Shown: in pieces, positions 17,925 to 27,045 of the stretch
Position numbering within the stretch: position 1 is the first letter of the stretch
Layout: each line of letters starts with the position of its first letter
DNA from: Myxacorys californica WJT36-NPBG1
GTDB lineage: Bacteria; Cyanobacteriota; Cyanobacteriia; Leptolyngbyales; Leptolyngbyaceae
Direction of reading: 5' to 3'
Length of the DNA stretch: 64,000 nt
Assembly (NCBI GenBank): GCA_019359315.1
Contig: JAHHHO010000028.1
Location: 1 to 64,000 of the forward strand
Notes under the pieces: generated by a model
What the model was told of the DNA's origin: nothing
Database searches by the model: none
What the model saw: the letters and a program-made list of their open reading frames with translations, nothing else
Made by a program: the position numbers and the translations under genes

Positions 17925-18680
17925 TTAGAGGGCTTGAATTAGAGGTAAGTCAAAGTAGGTTGCATTGCCCACATCTCCTGCGATCGCTTCAAACGGTTGA
18001 TCGGGTTCTCCAAAGCTGCTTAACACAAACGCTGCCCCTGTGAAGTCATGCGAGCGCGTGTAGTCGTTGAGCGTAATTACGGTTTTTAATCCCGCTCCCA
18101 AAGACGATTTCAAGCCTTGACCCGAATCCTCGAAGGCTACACATTCTTCTGGCTTCCAGTCCATTTGCTCTAGAACGTACTGGTAGATATCTGAGGCCGG
18201 TTTTTTCTTCGGTACGATATCTCCTGCCCCAATAATGTCGAACCAGGAAAGGCTGTCGGGGGACAAGGATGATTCTAGTAAAGCGGTGACGTTGGCGGGT
18301 GTGGTTGTCGTTGCGATCGCGAGACGAAGCCCTTGTTCACGTGCGGCTAACAGGAGCCGCTTAACGCCAGGACGCAAGGGAATAACAGCGTCTTTTAACA
18401 GCTTTTTATAGTGTTCGGTTTTGTTCGCGTGCAGTGTTGCTACAAAACTTTTCAAATCGCCAGCTGGCGATTTGAACGTTGGCTCATAGGTGTTGACATA
18501 ATGCTGAATTCGCTCCTTTCCACCCGTAACTTCTAGAAGCTTGCCATAGAGATCGGGTGACCAATTCCAGGCGAGTCCAGCATCCGCAAACGCTTGATTG
18601 AACGCAACACGATGCCCATCTCGCTCGGTGTCTGCGAGTGTGCCGTCAACATCGAAAATGAGAGCGCGGAGGTTAGACAT
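17925..18680 (-). CDS. HAD-superfamily phosphatase, CbbY-like
   Basis: A 251-residue HAD hydrolase. The ATG at 18680 is chosen over an in-frame TTG at 18710 because it places the first motif at the usual position. Motif I is LIFDVDGTLADTE, motif II LAIATTTTPANV, motif III around PKKKPASDIY, and motif IV CVAFEDSGQGLKSSLGAG. The alpha-helical cap starts right after motif I. It most resembles CbbY proteins, which remove the inhibitor xylulose-1,5-bisphosphate that misfires from Rubisco; that function is an inference. No Calvin gene is adjacent. Confidence 0.85.
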   Translation of the reverse strand: MSNLRALIFDVDGTLADTERDGHRVAFNQAFADAGLAWNWSPDLYGKLLEVTGGKERIQHYVNTYEPTFKSPAGDLKSFVATLHANKTEHYKKLLKDAVIPLRPGVKRLLLAAREQGLRLAIATTTTPANVTALLESSLSPDSLSWFDIIGAGDIVPKKKPASDIYQYVLEQMDWKPEECVAFEDSGQGLKSSLGAGLKTVITLNDYTRSHDFTGAAFVLSSFGEPDQPFEAIAGDVGNATYFDLPLIQAL

Positions 18681-18892
18681 AGGAAGGGGTGTAGGAAGAA
18701 TGTACGTCAAGCAGGTAGGAATGGTTCTACCGTTTTTGTTCTCTCCCTAATCTACCTCTGTCTCACACTCAAAATTTCTTTCTCTAATTTCCTGATTTAT
18801 CTTCCCTAGCACTGTAGAAAAGGGTAACACTCCGTGTTTTAAGTATCAAAAAAGACTCAGTAGAAATCTAAATTGATCAGGGGCTTGCAGGG

Positions 18893-20497
18893 ATGGAAAA
18901 CAAAAAGTGGCTAAATTTAACGGAGTATCTTCTTTTAGCAGGGTCCGGAATTAGTTCTGTTGCCTCGATCGCATCTCAGCAACTTGCCGTGACCGCTGCT
19001 CCATTTTCGTTCTTATTGCTACTGAGTCTTGCCAATCGGCAGCGGGCAACTCAAGCCGCTCAGAAGAAGAGTGAGGATAGAGTGGTTCAGTTGAATCAAA
19101 AGCTTTCTGGGCAAATTAAGATTCTCGGTCAGCACGTTAAAACGTTGCCGACGCTGAGTGACTTTAGCAGCTTTACTCGGTCAGTTTCTCAGCGCAATGA
19201 CGCCGCGATCGCGCATCTCCAATCCGACATTGCTCAGCGATTAGCTCCCTTTGAAACCAGCGCTTTTAGCCGGATGCCTCAAGAAATGGCGGACTTGCAG
19301 CATAAGTACACAAAACTGTCAGACACGCTAACCGCGATGACGGCAACTCTAAATCGGGTTGCTAGTGCTAATCAAGAAGGTGTAGGCATTCCGCCAGAGG
19401 TCCGTAAGCTAATTGCGCAACTCAACTCCGATGTTGCTCAGTTGCAAACTAAACTTGCTGAAGTCTCAAGTTCTCAGCAGCAAGGTAGTTCTCAGCAGCA
19501 AGGTAATTCCAGAGCTTTGCAAGACGAAATTAACAGCCTTCATCGCCGCCTCAATCGATTACCTCAGCCGTTTGATGCCACGATGCTAAAACAAGACGTT
19601 GGTGAACTAACCAAAATTGTGGGTGACTTAGTTCCTCGTCGAGATTTAGCACGGTTAATGGCAGAAGTTGAAAAAATTCGTGGTCAGCAGCAGCAGTTAG
19701 AACAGACCGTCCTTCCCATGAAGACTGTAAATACCATTATGCGAAAGCAAATGGATACGCTGTCGTCGTGGGTTCAGTCAAAAGACGCCACCCCGTCAGA
19801 GCGTATCGCGACACCTGCTTCTGAGTGTGAACTAGTTTTGGGTCTCAAATCATCTCACAATGCCGGGCAAGATACGTTACTAAACCGCCGAGCCTTGCTA
19901 GAGGAAGCGCTTAAAACGGCTCAATCGCGGGTCATTGTAGTGTTTCCCTATCCCGATCGCACGATGTTGGATGCTGACCTCATCACTCAATTTCGAGGAT
20001 TATTAGATCGTGGTGCTTCGCTGCATGTGGGTTGGGGTCATTTAGGAAATGTACGAGACCGTCAAGCTCGGTGTATTCACAATCCTTCAGACTTCGTTCT
20101 GAGAACCCCTCTGGAACCTCACTTCACGAGTGGCAACCCTCACCAGACCGCAAAGAAATTTTTAGCAACGACTTTAAATCAGCTGACTCAACTGAAACGC
20201 GAGTACCCAAACCAGTTCCGGTTTAAGGTGCTAGGTACAGATGAAAATTTCTTGGTGTGCGATCGCGCCTATGCCATCTTGGGGGTTCATCCTGTCGCAA
20301 CGACGAGCGCTGCTTTCCCAGAGGTCACGGTGGGTGTGCGCACCCGCAGTGCTGAAGTAATCGAGGGATTGATTGAGCGCTACGATCACCCAGTGCTTGC
20401 TGCCAATGATGAAACGGCGTGTTACAACCGAGCCGTCACCCGTTATGAATTGGGCGATAAACAGGGCGCGATCGCAGGCTTTGTTTCAATAAGTTAA
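18893..20497 (+). CDS. Coiled-coil membrane protein with truncated C-terminal TPR
   Basis: A 534-residue protein. An N-terminal hydrophobic segment (about 10-50, with LLLAGSGISSVASIAS) is followed by long coiled coils (60-290) rich in Gln and Leu, including a short Q/S repeat (SSQQQGSSQQQGNS). Residues 305-500 form a globular domain with VIVVFPYPDRTMLD, LHVGWGHLGNVRD and ENFLVCDRAYAILGVHPV, distantly like phospholipase-D-type folds but without a clear HKD motif. The protein ends in CYNRAVTRYELGDKQGAIAG, the first half of a TPR, then stops after FVSIS. Homologues probably continue with more TPRs, so this copy may be shortened. Confidence 0.65.
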   Translation: MENKKWLNLTEYLLLAGSGISSVASIASQQLAVTAAPFSFLLLLSLANRQRATQAAQKKSEDRVVQLNQKLSGQIKILGQHVKTLPTLSDFSSFTRSVSQRNDAAIAHLQSDIAQRLAPFETSAFSRMPQEMADLQHKYTKLSDTLTAMTATLNRVASANQEGVGIPPEVRKLIAQLNSDVAQLQTKLAEVSSSQQQGSSQQQGNSRALQDEINSLHRRLNRLPQPFDATMLKQDVGELTKIVGDLVPRRDLARLMAEVEKIRGQQQQLEQTVLPMKTVNTIMRKQMDTLSSWVQSKDATPSERIATPASECELVLGLKSSHNAGQDTLLNRRALLEEALKTAQSRVIVVFPYPDRTMLDADLITQFRGLLDRGASLHVGWGHLGNVRDRQARCIHNPSDFVLRTPLEPHFTSGNPHQTAKKFLATTLNQLTQLKREYPNQFRFKVLGTDENFLVCDRAYAILGVHPVATTSAAFPEVTVGVRTRSAEVIEGLIERYDHPVLAANDETACYNRAVTRYELGDKQGAIAGFVSIS

Positions 20498-20704
20498 GCT
20501 TCTGTTGCGACAAACAAAGGTCTTGTTGATTCAGTGTTGGTGAATGCGATAGCCTCATCCCCAGAGAACTAACCAGCGATAATAAGTTTCGTCACAAAAT
20601 TGATTAAGCTGTAGAAGGTCAAGAGGATTGGCGCACCTCACAATTTTATTGTGAGTCAGTCATTTTCTACTTGTCACATCCTGCTCTTTATATATCCTAT
20701 TTCT

Positions 20705-21367
20705 GTGAAAGTTGTTTTATTTGACTTCGACGGTACGATCGCCAATAGCTTAGAAATTGCCCTCCAAGTTACAAATCGGCTGGCAAAGGAATTTGGCTAC
20801 CGAACCACTAGCCTAGAAGAATTTAAGCAGTTGAAAAACTTAACCTCTAGAGAGATTTTGAAGCAGGCTAAAATCTCTGTATTTGTGGTTCCATTCCTAG
20901 TGCGGCGATTTAACGCAGAGTTTGGGCAGAGCATTCAACACTTGCCCATCTTTCCTGACATTAAAGAAACCCTATTGGAACTGAAACAACAAGGCCACTG
21001 GCTCGCCATCGTGTCAACGAATTCAGAAAAAAATATTCGAGCCTTTCTAGAGACTCAAGAGTTATCTGACGTATTTGATCAGGTCGTATCGAGTTCGCGT
21101 CCGTTTGGGAAAAGTCGCCTGATTAAAAAAATTCTGCGCCAAAACCAGTTTCTACCCGAAACCGTCTATTACGTAGGAGATGAAACGCGAGATATTGAAG
21201 CGGCAAGAAAGAGCCAAGTCAGCGCGATCGCAGTCACATGGGGATTTAACTCTACCGAACTCTTAGCGGCCTACCGCCCTGATTTTCTGCTCCATGCCCC
21301 TCAAGAATTACTTCAGATCATCAACCCGCAATTATCCAGAAGGGATAACGTTGAGCAGTTTTTGTGA
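20705..21367 (+). CDS. HAD-superfamily phosphatase (phosphoglycolate phosphatase-like)
   Basis: A 220-residue HAD hydrolase. The GTG at 20705 gives VKVVLFDFDGTIANS directly; an upstream GTG at 20651 would add a hydrophobic tail unlike the family. Motif I is DFDGT, motif II AIVSTNSEK, motif III GKSRLIKKIL and motif IV YYVGDETRDIEAARKS. The cap is small and helical. Members hydrolyse small phosphate esters; the substrate here is not deducible. It lies about 180 bp upstream of fbp on the same strand but behind a separate promoter-like region. Confidence 0.85.
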   Translation: MKVVLFDFDGTIANSLEIALQVTNRLAKEFGYRTTSLEEFKQLKNLTSREILKQAKISVFVVPFLVRRFNAEFGQSIQHLPIFPDIKETLLELKQQGHWLAIVSTNSEKNIRAFLETQELSDVFDQVVSSSRPFGKSRLIKKILRQNQFLPETVYYVGDETRDIEAARKSQVSAIAVTWGFNSTELLAAYRPDFLLHAPQELLQIINPQLSRRDNVEQFL

Positions 21368-21482
21368 TCGTTGTTACTTCACTTTTTCCGCTCTACCCCA
21401 GGCCCAATGCTTACGCTCACTAATCTATAGTTCATCTTAAAATAAGCCCCCAATCCCCAAATGCCTTCCTAAGATAGAGCTA

Positions 21483-21519
21483 GTGACACTTGTATCTGCG
21501 TATGCTATGTCAGTGTCAC
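21483..21519. promoter_or_regulatory. Dyad in the fbp leader
   Basis: GTGACAC (21483-21489) and GTGTCAC (21513-21519) form a 7-bp inverted repeat with a 23-base spacer, 26 bp before the fbp ATG. It could be an operator or a leader hairpin. No exact NtcA box (GTA-N8-TAC) was found in this leader, although this operon is nitrogen-responsive in some Nostoc strains. Confidence 0.3.
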
Positions 21520-21545
21520 CCGCCCGTATGTAGGGAGATGAACCT

Positions 21546-22619
21546 ATGGTCGATGCCCATTCAATGCACGATCTTCTAGAACGCGACTCGGCTCTCGATC
21601 GCGACTGCACCACACTCTCACGTCACGTCCTCGAACAGCTTCACAGCTTTTCAGCAGACGCTCAAGACCTCAGCGCCATCATGTCGCGCATTGCGCTGGC
21701 AGGCAAGCTCATTGCTCGTCGGCTCAGTCGCGCTGGGCTGATGGAAGGCGTCTTGGGATTTACTGGCGATACCAATGTGCAAGGAGAATCTGTCAAGAAG
21801 ATGGATATCTACGCCAACGAGGTGTTTATTTCGGTCTTCAAACAAAGCGGATTGGTCTGTCGCCTTGCCTCCGAGGAAATGGACGCTCCGTACTACATTC
21901 CTGAGAATTGCCCGGTCGGTCGCTACACCCTGCTGTATGACCCGATCGATGGTTCCTCGAATGTCGATATCAATATCAATGTTGGGTCTATCTTCTCCAT
22001 TCGACAGCAAGAAGGCGAAGACCGAGACGGTACAGCGCAAGATTTGCTTCAGAGTGACGGACGAAAACAGCTTGCCGCAGGCTACATCTTGTATGGTCCC
22101 AGTACGATGCTGGTGTACTCAATCGGTCAGGGCGTTCATGCCTTTGTGCTTGATCCCAGCTTGGGCGAGTTCATTTTGGCAGACGAAAATTTGCGGATTC
22201 CCGCTCACGGCCCCGTGTATAGCGTGAACGAAGGCAACTTTTGGCAATGGGATGAGCCAATCCGCGATTATATTCGCTATGTGCATCGGCACGAGGGCTA
22301 CACGGCCCGCTATGGTGGTGCAATGGTGGGAGACTTCCACCGGATCTTGTATCAAGGGGGAGTATTTCTCTACCCTGGTACAACTGAGAAACCGGACGGT
22401 AAACTCAGATTGCTATATGAATCGGCTCCTCTTGCGTTCTTGATGGAGCAAGCCGGGGGTTTGGCAACGACCGGGACACAAGAAATTTTAGATGTTGTAC
22501 CAACCAAGCTACACGCTCGCACGCCGCTAATTATTGGCAGTAAAAAAGACGTGGCGCTGGTTCAATCGTTTATTCAAGACGGGGCGAATAAAAAGCAATC
22601 GATGGTGTCTCCCCGCTAA
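21546..22619 (+). CDS. fbp: Fructose-1,6-bisphosphatase, class I
   Basis: A 357-residue class I FBPase that hydrolyses fructose-1,6-bisphosphate in gluconeogenesis and carbon cycling. The metal-binding motif [17 protein letters not shown], the substrate segment [19 protein letters not shown] and the [16 protein letters not shown] end are all present. It heads the cyanobacterial cluster fbp-tal-zwf-opcA, known from Nostoc as the oxidative pentose phosphate operon. The gap to tal is 51 bp, with AGGAG ahead of the tal ATG. Confidence 0.96.
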   Translation: MVDAHSMHDLLERDSALDRDCTTLSRHVLEQLHSFSADAQDLSAIMSRIALAGKLIARRLSRAGLMEGVLGFTGDTNVQGESVKKMDIYANEVFISVFKQSGLVCRLASEEMDAPYYIPENCPVGRYTLLYDPIDGSSNVDININVGSIFSIRQQEGEDRDGTAQDLLQSDGRKQLAAGYILYGPSTMLVYSIGQGVHAFVLDPSLGEFILADENLRIPAHGPVYSVNEGNFWQWDEPIRDYIRYVHRHEGYTARYGGAMVGDFHRILYQGGVFLYPGTTEKPDGKLRLLYESAPLAFLMEQAGGLATTGTQEILDVVPTKLHARTPLIIGSKKDVALVQSFIQDGANKKQSMVSPR

Positions 22620-22670
22620 TCTATCCAGCCGTGTTTGCAGCGGCGTACCCTACACAGGAGCTAATTCTCT

Positions 22671-23819
22671 ATGACAGCTACAAACCATCTCTTAGAAATC
22701 CGTGATTACGGTCAAAGTATCTGGATGGATAATTTGAGCCGCGATCTAGTCGAGTCTGGTGAGTTGAAGAAGTTGCTCGAGACGCGCGGCTTGCGGGGGA
22801 TCACCTCCAACCCCGCGATCTTTGAAAAAGCGATCGCAGGCAACAAAATCTACGATGCCGATATCGAAGCGGCAATCCGGGCAGGCAAGCCTTTGATGGA
22901 GATCTACGAGACGCTGGTGTTTGAAGACATCCGTAACGCCTGCGATATCTTCTTGCCGATCTATGAAGAGTCAGAAGGACTCGATGGCTACATCAGCATC
23001 GAAGTGCCGCCGACGATCGCGCACGATACCCAAAAAACAATCGAGGAAGCACGTCGCTATCACAAGGAAGTCAATCGCCCCAACCTGATGATCAAGATTC
23101 CGGGAACCTCAGCGGGTTTGCCAGCGGTAGAGCAGGTGATCAGCGAGGGGATCAGCGTGAACGTGACGCTGCTGTTCTCGGTGCAAAGCTATGTCAATTG
23201 CGCCTGGTCATACATTCGCGGCTTAGAGAAGCGCGTTGAGAAGGGAGAAGACATTAGCAAGATTTCATCGGTGGCGAGTTTCTTTTTGAGCCGGATCGAT
23301 ATCAACATCGATGGCAAAATTGACGAACTATTGGCAAAAGGCACAGATCAACTGACTACCGAAGCCAAGCTGAAAGCGATCAAAGGAAAAGTTGCGATCG
23401 CAAACGCCAAAATTGCTTACCAAGAATACAAGAAAATCATCGCTGATCCCCGTTGGCTTGCCCTCAAAGAAAAAGGCGCAAACGTCCAGCGGCTGCTGTG
23501 GGCAAGTACCAGTACTAAAAATCCTGAGTACAGCGATGTCATGTATGTCGATGAACTAGTTGGACCCGATACGGTCAACACCTTGCCACCCAGCACGATC
23601 GAAGCGTGCGCTGATCACTGCGACGTTGCTCCTCGTATCGAAACGAACATTGACGAAGCCTACAACCTGATTCAAAGCTTGAATGATCCCGACGTGGATA
23701 TCAACTTAGAGCAGGTGATGGATGAACTTCTCGACGAGGGGATTGCAAAATTCGTTCAACCCTTTGAGTCGCTGATGAAATCGCTGCAAGAAAAAGTCGA
23801 TCGGCTTGCAGCGGTATAA
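22671..23819 (+). CDS. tal: Transaldolase
   Basis: A 382-residue transaldolase of the long bacterial type (TAL subfamily with C-terminal extension). It moves a dihydroxyacetone unit between sugar phosphates. SIWMDNLSRDLV near the start, RGLRGITSNPAIFEKAI (about 41-57), NLMIKIPGTSAGLPA with the Schiff-base Lys, and LLWASTSTKNPEYSDVMYVDELVGP are visible. It is the second gene of the fbp-tal-zwf-opcA cluster and lies about 100 bp from zwf. Confidence 0.96.
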   Translation: MTATNHLLEIRDYGQSIWMDNLSRDLVESGELKKLLETRGLRGITSNPAIFEKAIAGNKIYDADIEAAIRAGKPLMEIYETLVFEDIRNACDIFLPIYEESEGLDGYISIEVPPTIAHDTQKTIEEARRYHKEVNRPNLMIKIPGTSAGLPAVEQVISEGISVNVTLLFSVQSYVNCAWSYIRGLEKRVEKGEDISKISSVASFFLSRIDINIDGKIDELLAKGTDQLTTEAKLKAIKGKVAIANAKIAYQEYKKIIADPRWLALKEKGANVQRLLWASTSTKNPEYSDVMYVDELVGPDTVNTLPPSTIEACADHCDVAPRIETNIDEAYNLIQSLNDPDVDINLEQVMDELLDEGIAKFVQPFESLMKSLQEKVDRLAAV

Positions 23820-23922
23820 GTTGGGCTGAGGGGATGAGGTAACATCCCCTACCCTACCCCTCAAGAGCGTCTAGGGCGTTGATGCTTAGCGCTTTCTGTC
23901 CCCCCCATTCCCCTTTTCGCCT

Positions 23923-25452
23923 ATGGTCACTTTGCTCGAAAACCCCCTCCGCGTTGGTCTCCAGCAGCAGCGGATGCCAGAGCCAAATATTATTGTGTTC
24001 TTTGGAGCCTCTGGCGACTTAACCAAGCGCAAACTGGTTCCAGCCCTCTATCACCTGAAGCGAGAACGCCGCCTGCCGCCCGAACTGACGATCGTTGGGG
24101 TCGCTCGTCGCGAGTGGTCGGACGATTATTTTCGTGAACAGATGCGAGAAGGCGTCGAAGAATTTTCGGATGGCGTCGGTTCAGATGCGCTGTGGCAAGA
24201 TTTTGCCCAAGGCTTGTTCTATTGTCCAGGTGACATCGACAATCCTGAAGGCTATCAAAAGCTCAAGGCGCGGCTCGAAGAACTCGACAAAACGCGAGGC
24301 ACGCGCGGAAATCGCGTCTTCTATCTTGCGGTCGCTCCCAAATTCTTTCCCGAAGCGATTCGGCAGCTTGGCGCGGCTGGCATGTTAGACGACGCCAACA
24401 GAACTCGCCTTGTGATTGAGAAGCCGTTTGGGCGCGATCTAAGTTCGGCACAGGCACTCAACCGCGTGGTCAACCAAGTTTGCCGAGAAGAACAGGTCTA
24501 TCGGATCGATCACTATTTGGGCAAAGAAACGGTACAAAATTTGCTGGTGTTCCGGTTTGGCAACGCCATTTTTGAGCCGTTGTGGAATCGTCAGTTTATT
24601 GATCACGTTCAGATTACCGTTGCTGAAACCGTCGGAGTTGAAGATCGGGCAGGCTATTACGAGTCGTCGGGTGCCCTACGCGACATGGTGCAAAACCATC
24701 TGATGCAACTGTTTTGTCTCACAGCCATGGAGCCGCCCAACTCCTTGGATGCTGATAGCGTCCGAACCGAGAAAGTCAAAATCATTCAGGCAACTCACCT
24801 TGCTGACACCACTCATTTAGAGCGATCGGCGATTCGAGGGCAATATTCAGCCGGTTGGATGAAAGGAAAGCAAGTTCCGGGCTACCGCTCTGAGCCAGGG
24901 GTCAATCCTCGATCCACCGTCCCGACCTATGTAGCGATGAAGTTTATGGTGGACAACTGGCGGTGGCAGGGTGTTCCATTTTATCTGCGAACCGGCAAAC
25001 GTTTACCGAAAAAAGTGTCTGAAATTGCGATTCAGTTTCGCGATGTGCCGTATCTTATTTTTCAGTCAGCCGCAAAGCAGGCAAACGCCAACGTTCTAAC
25101 GCTGCGAATGCAGCCTAATGAGGGCATTGGCATGCGCTTTGAAGTCAAAATGCCTGGTGCAGACTTGCGGACGCGCTCGGTGGATATGGACTTCAGCTAC
25201 GGTTCTTCGTTCGGTGTCACAGGCGGCGAAGCCTACGATCGCTTACTGCTCGACTGCATGGCAGGCGATCAAACGCTGTTCACGCGTGCGGACGAAGTAG
25301 AAGCGGCTTGGCGCGTCGTCACTCCTGCACTCGCCGCCTGGGAAGCACCGACTGATCCTTCCATGATCCCGCAGTATGAGGCAGGGACGTGGGAACCGGC
25401 AGAAGCTGAACTGTTGATCAATCGCGACGGTCGGCGGTGGCGAAGACTATAA
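23923..25452 (+). CDS. zwf: Glucose-6-phosphate 1-dehydrogenase
   Basis: A 509-residue G6PDH, the entry enzyme of the oxidative pentose phosphate pathway and the main source of NADPH for cyanobacteria in the dark. The coenzyme motif [17 protein letters not shown] (about 27-43) and the substrate motif [15 protein letters not shown] with catalytic Lys are present; [16 protein letters not shown] follows in the second half. Its partner OpcA is encoded next. The zwf-opcA gap of 152 bp is filled with GATGAGG-type heptamers, so tight coupling is unlikely. Confidence 0.97.
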   Translation: MVTLLENPLRVGLQQQRMPEPNIIVFFGASGDLTKRKLVPALYHLKRERRLPPELTIVGVARREWSDDYFREQMREGVEEFSDGVGSDALWQDFAQGLFYCPGDIDNPEGYQKLKARLEELDKTRGTRGNRVFYLAVAPKFFPEAIRQLGAAGMLDDANRTRLVIEKPFGRDLSSAQALNRVVNQVCREEQVYRIDHYLGKETVQNLLVFRFGNAIFEPLWNRQFIDHVQITVAETVGVEDRAGYYESSGALRDMVQNHLMQLFCLTAMEPPNSLDADSVRTEKVKIIQATHLADTTHLERSAIRGQYSAGWMKGKQVPGYRSEPGVNPRSTVPTYVAMKFMVDNWRWQGVPFYLRTGKRLPKKVSEIAIQFRDVPYLIFQSAAKQANANVLTLRMQPNEGIGMRFEVKMPGADLRTRSVDMDFSYGSSFGVTGGEAYDRLLLDCMAGDQTLFTRADEVEAAWRVVTPALAAWEAPTDPSMIPQYEAGTWEPAEAELLINRDGRRWRRL

Positions 25453-25454
25453 AT

Positions 25455-25596
25455 AGGGATGAGGGGTGAGGGATGAGGGATGAAGCTTGCTGTGTCAGTT
25501 ACAAGTCATTGTAAATTTACTCTCTAGACTCAGCTTTCGACGCTCTTCATCCTGATCCCTCTTTCCTTCATCCCTCATCCTTCATCCCTCATCCTT
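25455..25596. repeat. GATGAGG-type short repeats in opposite orientations
   Basis: Short tandem heptamer-like units (GGGATGA, GGATGAG) run at 25455-25486, and their complements (TCATCCC, CTCATCC) run at 25546-25596, so the zwf-opcA spacer could fold into a long imperfect hairpin. The same units occur upstream of chlB (34386-34458). They resemble the short tandemly repeated repetitive (STRR) sequences of cyanobacteria. Confidence 0.75.
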
Positions 25597-25604
25597 TTAT
25601 TCTT

Positions 25605-26972
25605 ATGGCTCCCCAATCCGCTCCCCTAGTTTCTCTTCAAGCCCCAAAAGATGTTTCGCTCGACCAAGTGGAGACGGAACTTCATCAGATTTGGCAGAGC
25701 TATAGTGCCGCCAATGGCGATGGGTCATCGTTGATGGCAATGCGCGCGTCTACCTTTACTTTGGTCATTTATGAGCCAGAAGAAACTCAGCGGCTGCTGG
25801 CAATGCTGGGGTTTTATACTGGGCCGATTGACGGTATTGATGGACCCCGAACGGATGCAGCAATTCGAGCAGCCCAAGCAGCCCATTCGCTACCTGTTAC
25901 TGGAAAGTCGAGTCCTGAATTGATTGAGAAACTGCGATCGGAACTCGCGGTGCGAAATGGCAAGATTCCACTGAGCGGCAGTACAGAAGAGTTGCCGCAG
26001 TATGCGCTAGATGCAAGCGGAATGGGCATTGCCGATGCGATCGCGGCGCAAAATCCTTGCCGGATTATTTCGCTGTTTCCCATTGCGGGCGAAGACGAAG
26101 GCGTTTCGGCTCAAGTTTCTGCCTACTGCCCAATTCACAAACAGAACAAAAGTTCGCTGATCTGCTGTGAGTACATCATGCTCAAGGGGACAGAAACCGC
26201 GCTTGAGCGAGTTAGCGGACTAGTGTCGTCGCTGCTGATTAATGAATTGCCTCGATTGCTCTGGTGGAAAGCGGCTCCATCTCTTGATCAAGAGCTATTT
26301 CAGCGACTATCAAAACTTTGCAACCAAATCATTTTTGACTCTAGCCGCTTTACGGCTGATCCAGAAGGCGACTTGCTAAAGCTTAAGGGATTTATGCAAG
26401 ATGACCTCAAGATTGCCGATTTAAATTGGCGTCGATTAGCCGCTTGGCAAGAACTAACGGCGGAAGCTTTTGATCCTCCAGAGCGGCGGGAGTCGGTGCG
26501 AGAAGTCGATCGGGTGGTGATTGACTACGAGAAAGGAAATCCAACTCAAGCGCTAATGTTTTTGGGCTGGCTGGCGAGTCGGTTAGGTTGGGAATTCACA
26601 GGTCGCCGCAAAGAAGAGGATATCTATGATCTCCAGTACATCTCGTTCACAAGTTCAGACGGACGCCTAATCGAAGCCGAACTCGCGGGCATTCCGACTG
26701 CTGATGCTGGACAAGTCGCTGGCGATTTGGTCAGTTTGAAACTAAACTCGACCAATGAAGCGGCCAACTGTTGTACCGTCCTCTGCTCTGAAACAACAGG
26801 CTGTATGCGGATGGAGGCGGCAGGTGGCGCTCAATCTTGCACGATCAACCAGGTGACGCCAATTAATGATCAAAAGGCGGAAACGCTGTTGAGCGAGCAG
26901 CTTCAGCGATTTGGTCAGGATGTTTTATACGAAGAGAGCATGGAAGTAACGGCAAAAATCATCTCTCAATGA
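25605..26972 (+). CDS. opcA: Glucose-6-phosphate dehydrogenase assembly protein OpcA
   Basis: A 455-residue OpcA, the redox-sensitive allosteric activator of cyanobacterial G6PDH and an oxidised-thioredoxin relay target. Family features include LPRLLWWKAAPSLDQELFQRL, FDSSRFTADPEGDL, DLNWRRLAAWQELTAEAFDP and several Cys in the last 100 residues (AANCCTVLC, CMRME, SCTINQ). Residues 61-110 look like a peptidoglycan-binding-1 fold (LLAMLGFYTGPIDGIDGPRT, LPVTGKSSPELIEKL), perhaps a family feature. It closes the fbp-tal-zwf-opcA cluster. Confidence 0.94.
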   Translation: MAPQSAPLVSLQAPKDVSLDQVETELHQIWQSYSAANGDGSSLMAMRASTFTLVIYEPEETQRLLAMLGFYTGPIDGIDGPRTDAAIRAAQAAHSLPVTGKSSPELIEKLRSELAVRNGKIPLSGSTEELPQYALDASGMGIADAIAAQNPCRIISLFPIAGEDEGVSAQVSAYCPIHKQNKSSLICCEYIMLKGTETALERVSGLVSSLLINELPRLLWWKAAPSLDQELFQRLSKLCNQIIFDSSRFTADPEGDLLKLKGFMQDDLKIADLNWRRLAAWQELTAEAFDPPERRESVREVDRVVIDYEKGNPTQALMFLGWLASRLGWEFTGRRKEEDIYDLQYISFTSSDGRLIEAELAGIPTADAGQVAGDLVSLKLNSTNEAANCCTVLCSETTGCMRMEAAGGAQSCTINQVTPINDQKAETLLSEQLQRFGQDVLYEESMEVTAKIISQ

Positions 26973-27045
26973 TGCTTGCTTAACCCATCTGGTGATTCAT
27001 TCGCTCGTGGAGACTTAGAACGTTTCTACGAGCGAATTGTATGGA

